From Pseudocercospora fijiensis CIRAD86 (lineage: Eukaryota > Ascomycota > Dothideomycetes > Mycosphaerellales > Mycosphaerellaceae), in contig NW_006921535.1 of assembly GCF_000340215.1 (NCBI RefSeq), forward strand, positions 2,925,323-2,989,322: DNA of 64,000 bases, read 5' to 3'. Under the pieces are notes generated by a model that was given only the letters and a program-made list of their open reading frames with translations, ran no database searches and had not been told where the DNA came from. A program made the translations under genes and the position numbers. Every line of letters begins with the position of its first letter. Within the stretch, counting starts at the first letter, position 1. Below are positions 12,045 through 22,549 of this stretch, piece after piece.

Positions 12045-14176
12045 CTATAGCTCTACACTGCTACTACTTCTAAGGTTGTTAATGTCTATAGAATTGAGAA
12101 GCTCTTTATTAACACTATCTCCGGCAATAGACTCGTTAGTAGCGTAGCCGTAGTCTTCCATATTGTCGTAGGTATTGCCTTGTCCGTAGCAAGCGATTAA
12201 ACACGGTTTGCCTACCTTGCGACAGCTATAAAGCATAGAGCGACAACGGCTCTTAATATAGCGGCAGGCGCTATATAAAGTTAATAGTATGCGAGCCTGC
12301 AATTTAGCGGCTTCGGAGAGTGTTATCTCCTTATTCTTATAGCTAGCATAGACTAAGAAGTCAGCAAAGAAGAAGCAGTCGCCTTTAACGAGGTACCGAG
12401 TGTACTAGTAGTGTTTAATTAGGCCCTAAGGAGACAGCAGTTTAAACAGTAGTTTAGCAACTCCATTGTTATCTTTAAACTGCTCTATAACCTAGTATAT
12501 AATAAGCCTTAGACCATTAGGCACTTTGTACTGTTTCGGTATCTATAAGCCGACAATATCGCTAATCTCGAAGGTCCGTAGATTCTTATACTTACGTACC
12601 TTATCGGCTCTTAAATTGGCGGCTTCTTAAGCGGCTAATATATAATCTATAAGCATGTTCTGTTTATAGTCTATAGCGGAAGATATGCTAGCGCTAGAGG
12701 TGTAGATCGTACGTCGCTAATTGCGGATATTATAAAGAGGTGTTATAGAGATATTGCTATTGCCGCAACGGTTGTCGTCTATAGGTAGTTTAATAGGTAC
12801 GTCCTCCTCGTTAAATTGAGGCCTATCGTCAACCTACTAAGTGTTATATCTATCGGCTTCTTTAGTCGCTATGCTCTTAGTGTCGTCTAGTATCTCGTCG
12901 ATAGCGTACAGTTTATTAGGCTTAAATAGCAGGTCCGCATCTCCTTTAGTTGCTGCCGCTATAACTTCTTCTATAACAACGCGAGGTTGCGTTAGAGGGT
13001 TACGGTTAAAGAAGGCCTTAAAGGGTGTTATATTAATCGCCGAGTGCTACGTATTGTTGTAAATTCGAGCCGCCTCGTACGCTGCTATAACCTAACCTCT
13101 AAGGCCAAGTTGTAGCTTAATAGCGACAATACGGCGCTTGAGGACACCGTTAGCTTGTTTAATAAGGCCTTGCGATTGCGGATAGTACGGCGCACCGTAA
13201 GCGATCTTCGTACCGTACGACTTTAACAACTTCTTAACTACGCCCTTAAACTCTTTGCCGTTATCTATCTAATATAATGCCGTAATACTAACAAAGCAGG
13301 CGAAGTCCTATATATAGAAAGCAATCTCGGCGCTCTACTTCGAAGTAAGCGCGTAAACGCGGCAGAATTTAGTCTTATAGTCCTTTAGGTATAGGAGATA
13401 GAGGTAAGGGCCGTCGGGGTCGTTTAAGAAGTCAATCTAAGGCGTAGAAGTTAGCTGTATTCGTTGTATTCTCAATAGTAACAAACCAGGTCTATTTGAA
13501 CTCGAGATAGAGTCTTCTCGGCGATAATGTGTTATAGAGGGTCGCCTTTAGGTATAGCAGGTCGACAATTAATTAAACTGCAGACCTAATAGTACCTTAG
13601 AACCTCTATAATATCCTTCTTCGTTATACTATAGAATTTCTCGTTAACTAAGTGCTGAATAGCTCTACGGCGCGCGTATCCGAAGTAACAGTATTTAGTC
13701 GACAGGACATAGAAGATCTCGTATTTACGTATTACCTTCTTATTGTTTTCCTTCGTATAAAGGCGCTGTTCTTCCTTATTCTACGAGAAGCGATATAGAG
13801 CCTAAATCTTCTTATTATAATCGGCTTTGCTGAGTATATTGTATCCTATACGACTAAGCGTAGCATTATCGACTGTAACCTATTAAACAATGCGAAGATA
13901 ACGCTCTTAAGTTATTAGTATCTTGTCGTAGCCCTTCAGCTTCTTCTCTTTAAGGTATTCGTTAAAAGCGACGTACGCTAATAGAGGGAATAGATTGACG
14001 CGTTGTTTAGTATTCTAGCTATCGAAACTAGGTATAACGACGGTCGGAAGAGGCTATAGTCGTACGGAAGGGCGTATAGGCGTATTACGTTGCAGTTGGA
14101 TGTTCTATCGTACTGATATCGGCGATGTTAGTCGAAAGGAGAGGCTAGAGGCAGAGGCAGAAGGTTGACGAGACAT
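12045..14176 (-). pseudogene. Degenerate integrase-type transposase
   Basis: Read on the minus strand from ATG 14176, the frame is interrupted by TAG and TAA codons. A retroviral-type integrase core is readable: IDFLNDPDGPYLYLLYLKDY near 13435-13380, IDNGKEFKGVVKKLL near 13270-13225 with the second catalytic Asp, and PYYPQSQGLI with KQANGVLKRRI near 13185-13130. Where the catalytic Glu is expected before QANGVLK there is Lys (AAA), which a TG-to-TA change from GAA would explain. After the core come the usual YEAARIYNNT-type segment and a variable C-terminus. About 700 residues could have been encoded. The gene is clearly inactive. Confidence 0.6.
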
Positions 14177-14644
14177 TTCTAAAGTGCGCTTTGTTAGGAA
14201 CACGATTTTAGCTAATAGCTTTCGGACTCTATAGCAACATAACACAATATCTTTATATTACGCTGAGTACAGCAAACGACTCGAATAGATGTACAGAGTA
14301 TTGCTATTGTTACTCCGGTATAATAATAATAGTGCGTAGGTGTATTGTAAAGAGAGATTGAATTTAGCTAGGATCTGCCTCCTATAGCTTGGCAGACTTA
14401 TCTTACAATCCGGTTTCTACACAAACTTGACGAAACAACACCTGGAATTGACCAAATACGCCCTATTTGATCAAATTCAGGAGTCTGATAAAGGACGCCT
14501 TATTTGATCAAATTAAGCTGAGGAACAGTGCGTTTTTGGTCAAAGAGATCGAGATTTGATCAAATACGAATGGACAGTAACATCGCTCCCTCTGGTCTGA
14601 GCTCCTTGATTCTACTACCACGCTGACAGACAGAAGCAACTCGG

Positions 14645-15778
14645 CTAGACAATGGCCTTCACGAATGCGGCATCAGCATTGCGTGTTTGTTGGTGGTATT
14701 CTTGCTGCATCTCCTGCGCATCGTCGTGAGGCTTTTGATTGACCTTTTCAAAAGCGGCCAATTCTTGTGCGTACCAGGCTTCATCTTTGGCCATTTCCTT
14801 CGGTCTTGGTGGCGCCGTGATAGTGCGGAACGTACTGGGACTGACAGGCTGAATTGTCTTCTTGACAGGTCGGAAAACTCCATCGCTGGCAGTGCTCTCA
14901 ACCGGTGAGGTCCAGTCCACACGCTTCGGTGGTTCCATGCGGCGGCTGTGCTTGAAACAGAACGCCTGCAAATTGGTCGAACGGTACGTCTTAGCATCAG
15001 TGTCGTTCGATGCCCGGAAACTGACACTGGTGTAGACAATTCTGCGCTGTGGCCGCCCTGACCAGATAACTGTCACCGCACGCATCTTGTCTTTTCTACC
15101 AGGCTTTGTCACATGCTTGTCTTCGTTTCGGGCCTTGACTCGTTTCTCTGCCTTACTCGGCGCATGCTTCGTACCTTCATTTCCGGACTCGGGGGTCATC
15201 TGTGCTTTCAGTGATGCTCGTGTGCCTTTGCCACGTGTCTTGCGCACCGCCTGCAACTCTTCTCCCTCACTTGAATCAGACTGGGCGACCTTGTTGCTAG
15301 TGTCAAGAGGTGACTTTGCAATACCTTGCTCGATCTGTGGCTTCTTGTTTGAGCGCTTGTCGACAGGCGCTGACTTGGCCGATGTGCTTGCATTCCGATC
15401 TTTACCCTGCGTTCCTGAGGTCTTCCCACGAGGGGTTGAGATGTTTTCTGCCTCTGAAAGGGTATTCTGTGTCTGGCTGGCCTTGCTGCTGCTACCTCCG
15501 CGCACAGCTTTTACGAGGCCTGGACCGCTTCCAACAGAGACCTTAGATCGGTCTTCATCCTCTGCATGCTGCAAGCCAGCTGCATTGGCCGTCGCAACTT
15601 CATCGCGACTCGAGTCCGGAATCTTCTTTTCCACGCTATCCTGAGTAACGCCCGTCTCGACGGCACCTTGGCCGGTAGACGTCTTTGCTGTCGCAGATGA
15701 CTTTGCACGCTTGCGCTGGGCTGCCTGTTCTGCTATCGCGGCTCTGGCATCTTCAGCTGCCTTTCGTTTAGTCGCCAT
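14645..15778 (-). CDS. Hypothetical lysine/serine-rich, probably nuclear protein
   Basis: A 377-residue frame without introns. The N-terminal two thirds are low-complexity and charged (Lys, Ser, Ala, Glu). They include an N-terminal coiled-coil-like stretch (MATKRKAAEDARAAIAEQ) and several basic clusters such as QRKRAK and KAEKRVKARNEDK that resemble nuclear localisation signals. Residues from about 240 are more ordered, with VTVIWSGRPQRRIVYTSVSF and AFCFKHSRRMEPPKRVDW. I do not recognise a family. It starts 590 bp downstream of the peroxygenase stop on the same strand. The neighbouring mobile element ends 156 bp beyond its stop codon. No RIP is visible in the gene. Confidence 0.65.
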   Translation of the reverse strand: MATKRKAAEDARAAIAEQAAQRKRAKSSATAKTSTGQGAVETGVTQDSVEKKIPDSSRDEVATANAAGLQHAEDEDRSKVSVGSGPGLVKAVRGGSSSKASQTQNTLSEAENISTPRGKTSGTQGKDRNASTSAKSAPVDKRSNKKPQIEQGIAKSPLDTSNKVAQSDSSEGEELQAVRKTRGKGTRASLKAQMTPESGNEGTKHAPSKAEKRVKARNEDKHVTKPGRKDKMRAVTVIWSGRPQRRIVYTSVSFRASNDTDAKTYRSTNLQAFCFKHSRRMEPPKRVDWTSPVESTASDGVFRPVKKTIQPVSPSTFRTITAPPRPKEMAKDEAWYAQELAAFEKVNQKPHDDAQEMQQEYHQQTRNADAAFVKAIV

Positions 15779-16367
15779 TGTGCACCAATTTAGAAGGTGT
15801 AAATTCGTGCCGAAAGAAGTGGATGAGGTCCAGGAAGTTAAATTGACTTGACTTCAATCGCGATAGACTAGCGCTTGTCACAGGCCGGGATGGCGTCATA
15901 ATTTTCACATCTTGAGTGAATGATGACTCGACTTTAGCGCCCTTTTCCGTCCACGTGTCAATATTCGGCACATCTAGAACAACACGAAGGCTTAAGGAAA
16001 TATCATGAGGTTGCGTGTAATCCGAGAGCTCCTGCTCCCTACTCATGTGGAGCGCAAGCCTCTGGTTACCCATAAAGCACTCGTTCTCTTCGCGACGGCC
16101 CTCGGGCTTAAAGTGCGGACGAACAGCGTCTCAGCTTTCTATCAACTGATCAAATTCCAGCCCGTCAGTGGCAAGGCATTCAATAGCGCAGCGATCTTTG
16201 CAGAAAAGTGTGCAAAACAGCCTCATCAGTCCCATCAGTTCCCAGGTACCTGGGTAGCCATGCATGAGAAGCCCAAAGAGGTTAGACGCACAATAATATC
16301 GTGGTTACAAGAATAGCGCGTAGGCTTAATTTGGGTATAGTCCTAAGCTATAAGAATCGTCATGCTT
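15779..16367. other. Intergenic region
   Basis: This 589-bp spacer holds the promoter of the gene that starts at 15778 and the 3' flank of the peroxygenase gene. A plus-strand open frame of 103 codons (16005-16316) shows no features of a real protein. I see nothing else. Confidence 0.4.
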
Positions 16368-17744
16368 CTACTGCGACCCAGAAGCGCTGCTTCCAGAGTT
16401 GTGGTTAAGCGGACACCCGAAGTTCTGAGCCATTGGTGCAAGCATGGAAGTGATAGAATTCTCAACGGCGACAGGAATGTTGACCAGCTGGCCAAGTTCT
16501 GATGGGAAACCTCCGGTCAGTGCTTGGTAGATCAAGCACATGGCGTAGGATGAGGTCTGCTGGTTCAGATTGCCGTTGGTGATGTAGGAGCTGTAGTTCA
16601 AGCCGTTGAAGTTGCCTGGGCCGACGTTTCCGCCGAATGGTACTGGGTGTAGCAGATACATTGAGATGATCTGGTTGCCGACCTTGTTGTTGTCGTATGG
16701 GTCGACACGGGCACGCCAGTTGGGTGGAATGCGCTCTCCGCCGTTGAAGACGTATTTGCCATCAACCTTGTCCGCACCGAAAAAGGACATCATAGTCTGA
16801 CGTATGTTAGCAGAAGTACCGATAAAATGGATATGAAGCACTCACGGCCTCGTCAGCAGTGCCACCTGCAGTTGGGAACAGCTCGTAAAGGAAGGACGCA
16901 GCTCCGTACAAGAGCAGGGATCCAGGACCGAAGAAGAAGTTGCCATTGTCTGCCTTGGATGCATTGTATCTGGCGTATCGGTAGAGGGCCAAGTGCTCGA
17001 GGTTGCAGTTGCCCTGGCAGTAACTCATCATCTGCGTGAAAAGAGTTGCGTTCCACCTGTAATTGTCGCCATTCGCCAAGAAGTAGTCATTGCGAGTGAG
17101 GGAAGTATCGGCCTCGAAATGGTTGTGGCCGTTCAACCCAAGCTCATCGGCGAGTACGTTGCCTGCAGTAGCTGTGCGAGAAGTGGCATCGCATCCGATA
17201 GAGAGCTTGGTGGTTCCAACGAGATCACCGTCGAGTCCGACGCCGGCAATGGCCAGCAGATTTGCAAGGTCATAGCCAACGTTGTAGACGTTCTGTTGTG
17301 CATCAACCAGCTCGTTGTAAGTGGTGATGCCGTCGCGAGCCAAGAAGCCATGGTTGGCCATGGTCTATTCATGTTAGTATTCCGACATTTTAAAATTACG
17401 CGTTGGCGACTTACGTTTATACCGGGGCATGGTCCTCGAATATCGGTCTTTGGGTTGGGAGCTTGGTACTGGTGAGCGGTGTCATCTGGATCTGGCACCA
17501 AGTATCCTCCTTTGCCGTTTCCTTGCTTGCCGTTGATTGCGTTGTTGTATGGATACTGCGAGGTGATTGGCGCAGCTGGCTGGTGGTTGGCATTGAAAGG
17601 ACAGTCTGGACCATCTCGTGGCATATTAAGGCGGCTGGATCGTGGCAGCATGGATGAGTCCACACCAGGAGCATTCACGACCCAAGGGTACGCAAGAGCG
17701 CCTTGGGCGGCTGCGAGAGCAGCGAAAAGAGATCTTGGCGACAT
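16368..17744 (-). CDS. Secreted heme-thiolate peroxidase / unspecific peroxygenase (peroxidase family 2)
   Basis: Three minus-strand exons (17744-17415, 17364-16846, 16796-16368) join in frame to 425 residues. The introns are 50 and 49 bp, with donors GTAAGT and GTGAGT; the first has branch point CTAAC. Residues 1-18 form a signal peptide. The product is a chloroperoxidase/peroxygenase family protein, which uses H2O2 to oxygenate or halogenate organic substrates outside the cell. The heme-ligand motif PCPG (Cys106) spans the first splice junction region and is followed by TMANHGFLARDG, as in the family. The acid-base motif is HFEADTSLTR with Glu194, where long-type peroxygenases usually have EGD. 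Several N-glycosylation sites are present. Length is slightly above the usual 370-400. Confidence 0.88.
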
Positions 17745-19301
17745 TGTGAGGATGTGCTTTGATCCTCAGGCTGTGGTTGCTGTTGCACAGACATAGGTAC
17801 ACAGCGGCAGCGCCTCGAAACTTATAGGGAACATTCAGTCCCTATGCTGCTCCCTGCCTCGGCCATTTTTGTTGACTAGCTCGTGTTCTCGAAGGAAGAT
17901 TCCTCTGCTGTCCTGGTTGGTGCCTCAGCAGGACAAGCCAGGTTCTACAGTGATCGGCAGTGCATTAGTGTTCCCCGGAGTCCCTTTTATTATGCTACAA
18001 GCATGGCACATGCTCTGGTTTATGGCTGCACGTGGCAGAGATAGTCCTGCAGTGAGACGCCTCGGCGTTCTTGAAAGGGTCAAGCTATTGCAGTGATTCG
18101 TGAGCCGTCTCCTCGATGCAGATGTAGTCTTTAAATTCCTTCCATACTAAGCAAAAGCTGTGATAGCTTGAGGAAGCAGAAGTGTCTCCAAGCTTGCACA
18201 TTGGGTTCAAGCTTAAATTTCCCGTTGCGGATTTGGAGACGGGACAGTAGCGGCAACACGCTCGCATTAAGTCTGATTAAGGGGGGTCCATTCGTGTTGT
18301 GAGCCAATCCTAGCGTCTGCATTACATGTTGGCCTGCCGGTCTCCCGTGCTATGCGATCGCACTCACTTTCAATTCAGCCCACAGCCAAAAAGATACCGA
18401 GGAGCGATAGGAAAGTCTAAGATCGAGGATGCCTTCACATCTGTCTTGAGCGAGTAACAATCTTCCGGGGAAGGGAATGTGGCCTTGCACAGCACAGCCG
18501 TTAAGAAATTGAGCTTGGGAAGTGTCCTATACAGTGAGCGCGCAGTAGCGAGTGCCATCGCTGAACTGTCGAGATTCGCGTGCGGTACTGTGGCTAGTTG
18601 TGCTGTAGCCTGGTCATCACGAACACGTATGCTTACCGCGCCTACCCAAAGCGGCAACCAGAGCGCATTCCCGAGGTGCTCATCCTGACCAGACTCGTGC
18701 TGTACCGTAGTGAAGGTGGTCTCTGGTAGCATGGGAGGAAGAGGGGCTTAATGTCCAAGACCTGATCAAGGAGCCTTCAAAGCCGATCTGCCAGATCGCA
18801 CAGCACTTATAGGCGAGAGTTGTTGCCCCAAGATGGACGCAGAATGGCATACGTGGGTGGCTCTGCGCCTCTTGAAGAAGCATTGTGGATATCAGGGCTT
18901 TGTTGGTGGTGTGTTGTCGACTGCGCTTTCAGAGGTCTTCTAACTCCCGTTCGCCATATGAGCCACCTTTTGCATGCCCACTGACGTGACCTCCTCGTGG
19001 GTTCTCGAGCTATCCTGACGTCTCCATCATCTCTCGTCGTTCGCGTGCGTTCGCGTCGGCGTTCGTGCTTGCGCAGGAGAGCTGTCGAGCGAGGCTGTTG
19101 GGAGGTCCAAGGAGGCGAGTATAGGACGCGTAAGGTTATCTTCCATCTGGCGATATCTTCGGTACTGTATACCTAAGCTCATCGTGCATTGTCATTGGCG
19201 AAACGCCACTTCCACTGCGGCAGGCTTGCTCGTGGAGAGCCTGGACGGGGACGGAGCTCTGTAGAACCAGAGGCTCAATGCAGACTTTGTGCTGCAATTT
19301 T
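17745..19301. other. Intergenic region ending at the transposon nest
   Basis: This 1.56-kb stretch of normal composition holds the peroxygenase promoter and the left flank of the 24.8-kb transposon nest. A minus-strand frame of 120 codons (18370-18732) has no recognisable features. I see no RNA gene. Composition changes sharply to AT-rich, CA/TG-poor at about 19302. Confidence 0.45.
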
Positions 19302-20201
19302 TGCCCCTACAAATTGTTTTTAATATATCTTTTTATCTAGAGGACTTATAGCTAAACAATATAAGACAAAGATACTCTAATTTAGGTCTCTTCTTAGAAA
19401 AAATTAAAATGTTTAGTCGTTACCTACTAAATTAGTAAGCTATATAGCCTAAAGCTCTATTAGACGTTTTAGGATTTTAGCGGTTTTTAAGCCTTAGTAT
19501 ACTATTTCTATTAATCTAAAGTCTAGGTCTTATAGCTTTACTTTATAAGACTCTATTTTAAGGTTTTTGTCTAAATATAGCTACTATTAGTAATATAATA
19601 TACAAAAGAATACTATAAAAACTTAAATTGTTCTTAGATTCTGTTTTATATATCTTTTCATTTAGAAGAGTTATAGCTTAGTAATATAAGACAAAATTAC
19701 TCTGCTTTCTATATATTTTTAGAAAATAACTAGAATTATTATAGCTATCTACTAAGATTAGCCTAAAATCCTAGAATTAAGATTTTAAGATTCTAGTATA
19801 TTTTAGGCCTTAGTATACTATTTCTAGCAATTTGAAATTAAAACCTAATAGTTTTGTCTAGTAAGATTCCCTACTAGAGCTTTTACTTTAGCTAGTTTGT
19901 AAATAGTCTTATAACCTAAAAAAGAATATTTTTTTTAAAATTCTAAACTCTATATTCTTAAGCTTATAATTATTAAAAATATTCGCTTTTAGATAGTAAG
20001 ACTAGTAGTAAGCGTATTTAGAAATATAGATTAAAACTAGGTAAAACAGTAAACCCTTAGTTCTAGATTTTAGATTGCTAAAAATAGTATTATAAGGCTT
20101 AACAAACACTAAAATCTAAAAATCTTTCTTTTAGAATTTTAGGCTACTCTTAGTAGATAACTATAACAGTTTTACTTAATTCCTAGGAATAGATAAAAAA
20201 T

Positions 20202-20398
20202 TGTAAGAAGGGTATATTAGCAGGTAGATAGGGTAGTAGTAGGTATAGGTAGTATTCGATAAGGAGCTAGGAGGAGAGGGAGGAAGGTAGGCAAGTTAGC
20301 CTACTGCTAAGCGCCAAGCCCTGCCTAAGGCATCGAGACCCTAGCTTTACTCGAGCCCGGTTACATACTAATTACGTATAACCTCTTTAGTCCTAATA
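20202..20398 (-). repeat. LTR of the outer Gypsy (left, 3' LTR)
   Basis: It starts TGTAAGAAGGG and ends TCCTAATA, where the right copy has TCCTAACA; the difference is the expected CA-to-TA change. It is preceded by the target duplication AAAAT. Confidence 0.9.
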
Positions 20399-21679
20399 TA
20401 CGCTTCCCTTCTAAAGGCCGCGCCCTCGTAGCCGGTCTTTGTTCTAATCTTAATCTCCGTTGCCGCTAACTTAGCAGGTCTAATAAGCCGCTTAGTCCGC
20501 GCTAAATTAAACGTACAACTACCGATTATATAACTATGTTAAACCTCACCTCTAAACAATACAATATATAACTCTAACTACGCTATCTCTATATATAATG
20601 AACTATAAAGTAATATGTATCTATAAGAATTAAGGACCTTCGACTAATTATAATACGAGCGCGTCTTCCCTACTATAATAGGTAGACGTACGAGGTATTG
20701 CAGCCCTACCTCCGTTCTAAGTAATATCGTACCGAGTTCTTTGCGTCTACTCTAAAAGACCTAGCAATGTCCGCTTCCGAGGCCCGAGGGTTTGTCCGCT
20801 TCCGAGGGTTATTGTTCTTATTATTACGAGGACTATTATTTACTGTCGTAGTTTCACTAGCCCTAATTAGTTAGGTTTAGTAGCCTTTAAGTGTTAACTA
20901 ATTATATCTTTTTAAAAAACACAGCTCGTCTAGTTTCTATAGGTAAAGGCTATTATAAGTGCAGTAGTAGAGGTTCGCCTCGCTTAAAGGGTTAGATAGA
21001 TCGAGGAGTAACCTATTATCCGTAAGATCGACCCCGGCTAGCTTAGCTCTATAGTTTTGCCCTTAGTTAGTCTATTAGTCGCTTAATCTTTTAACTTAGT
21101 TAAAGTTTTGACTTAGCCTTAAAGTTTTAATCAAACCTTTAATAGGCTTAAAGCTTTAATTAAAGTTTTAATTAAGGTGCCTTAGGCTCGTAGTGTAGGT
21201 AAGGTTGTATCTATAGGCGTAGCGACAATAGCAAGTAATGTTAATAATAGTAGCGCTAGTCGTCTTAGCGCTAACTTCACCTTCTTTAACTAATAACAAC
21301 TCGGCAATACCGTTACTAATATAGCGGTATCCTTTCTTTCTTAAATAGTAACATACCCCGCAATACTGCTACTAATATAGCCGCTCCGGCCGCGCCGTCC
21401 TTCGCTAGCTCGTAGCGCGACGCTATTATCTTTATTACCGTTATTCGTACGCGCGCGCACGTATCGCCCTTGTCGATCGCTTAGGCCTTAGGGCCTCGAT
21501 AGAATAAAGGAATAAGAGGGGGGTCTAAGAGAAGGGTCTTGTAGGGTGCGCTAGTAAGGTGCGCTAGTAAAGAGGTAGATTCTATAGTAGTATAGTCTCA
21601 TTGTCCTTTGTTGCTAACAATTGCTTGCTTCTAATTAGTTAGCTAATAGTACCCCGGGGGTAGCATTATTCCTAGGCGA

Positions 21680-22291
21680 CATTATAGGCCCTTAGCCTTC
21701 TTCTTATTCTTTATACTAGTCTAATACTTATCTAACAACTTAGTTATGTCCTCGAAGGAACCTTTAGCTTCCTACGAGTCCTATTTAGGTAGATAGCCTT
21801 GCTATCTTAGTAGGTACTCCTTCTTGCCTTGCCTAGTCCGGTACTATAAGATACGTTCTATAGACTATAGCTCTTCGCTATTAGCTAAGATTTCTTCTAA
21901 CTTAGCATACGCTTTATCGCCTTCGCGCTAGTAGTATAGTTTAAGAAGAGATATATAGAAGGTATTATAGATAGTGTAATAGGGTAGAAGCTATAACTAA
22001 TAGGCCTATACGGAAGAGCCCTTAACTTCTCGAATGCGGAATAGGCTAATGTATCTTAGTGCGAGCTTAGGCTTTGTTTTGCTATTAGGTAATAGGTGTT
22101 TACGGATGCGGAGGTTCTTCGTACTTAGTATAACTATATCGCCTTGCTTAAAGGTTATTAGCGTATAGTGTTTGTTATAGTAGGCCTTCTAGTAGGCCTA
22201 GGCCTTTGCTAGTTTGTTAGCTATCTTAGCGTAAATTTCTCGTATCTTTTAAACCCTCTTAATAGCTACTAGTGTCTCTAGTACTTAACGC
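21680..22291 (-). pseudogene. Outer Gypsy: integrase C-terminal region and chromodomain
   Basis: Minus-strand reading from 22290 to about 21700 shows the end of a Gypsy integrase (GDIVILSTKNLRIRKH, KTKPKLALRYISLFRI, NTFYISLLK). It then reads into a chromodomain-like stretch (QSIERILQYRTRQGKKEYLL, then QGYLPKQDS). Tryptophan positions are TAG. The upstream part of the same frame resumes at 29014 beyond the inserted Gypsy, so the insertion split pol near the integrase C-terminus. Confidence 0.75.
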
Positions 22292-22296
22292 GCTTC

Positions 22297-22483
22297 TATA
22301 AAGGGCTACGCCCTAGGTAGAAAGCGCTAGCCTTAGGCATTCGGCCTACGCGACTCTAACCTACTGCTTAGCGCTTAGCGTACCGCATAAAACTATTCGG
22401 ATTTACGTAGATAGACTTAGCTCTTTATCGAACCTATTAAGTCTTACATCTAGCATCTACGTACGCGTTGCTTACCCGTAATA
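22297..22483 (+). repeat. 5' LTR of the inner Gypsy
   Basis: It is nearly identical to 28822-29008 and the same length. It begins TATAAAGGGCTACGCC and ends GCTTACCCGTAATA. Confidence 0.92.
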
Positions 22484-22549
22484 TTAGGTTCGATCTTTAA
22501 TATAGGAAACGCTAAGGTTTATTAGGAACCCGAGTAAGATAGCTAGGGG

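Larger units (their letters stand above)
11274..14488 (-). mobile_element. DNA transposon with an integrase-type transposase
   Basis: The 3.2-kb element interrupts the gene island. Its ends are imperfect inverted repeats that begin TCAGACT and continue into TTTGATCAAATARGGC and TATTT (left about 11274-11310, right about 14450-14488). More copies of the ATTTGAYCAAATA motif lie in the left subterminal region and just beyond the right end to about 14572. The interior has the RIP signature (TA-rich, CA/TG-poor), but the terminal 100 bp or so do not. One degenerate minus-strand gene fills it (see 12045-14176). I could not find a clean target-site duplication, so the exact ends are uncertain. An integrase core in a terminal-inverted-repeat element suggests a Ginger-like group. 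Confidence 0.6.

Noticed and set aside
18370..18732. Minus-strand 120-codon frame as a gene
   Set aside because: No domain, no signal peptide, no splice support, and its composition looks random.
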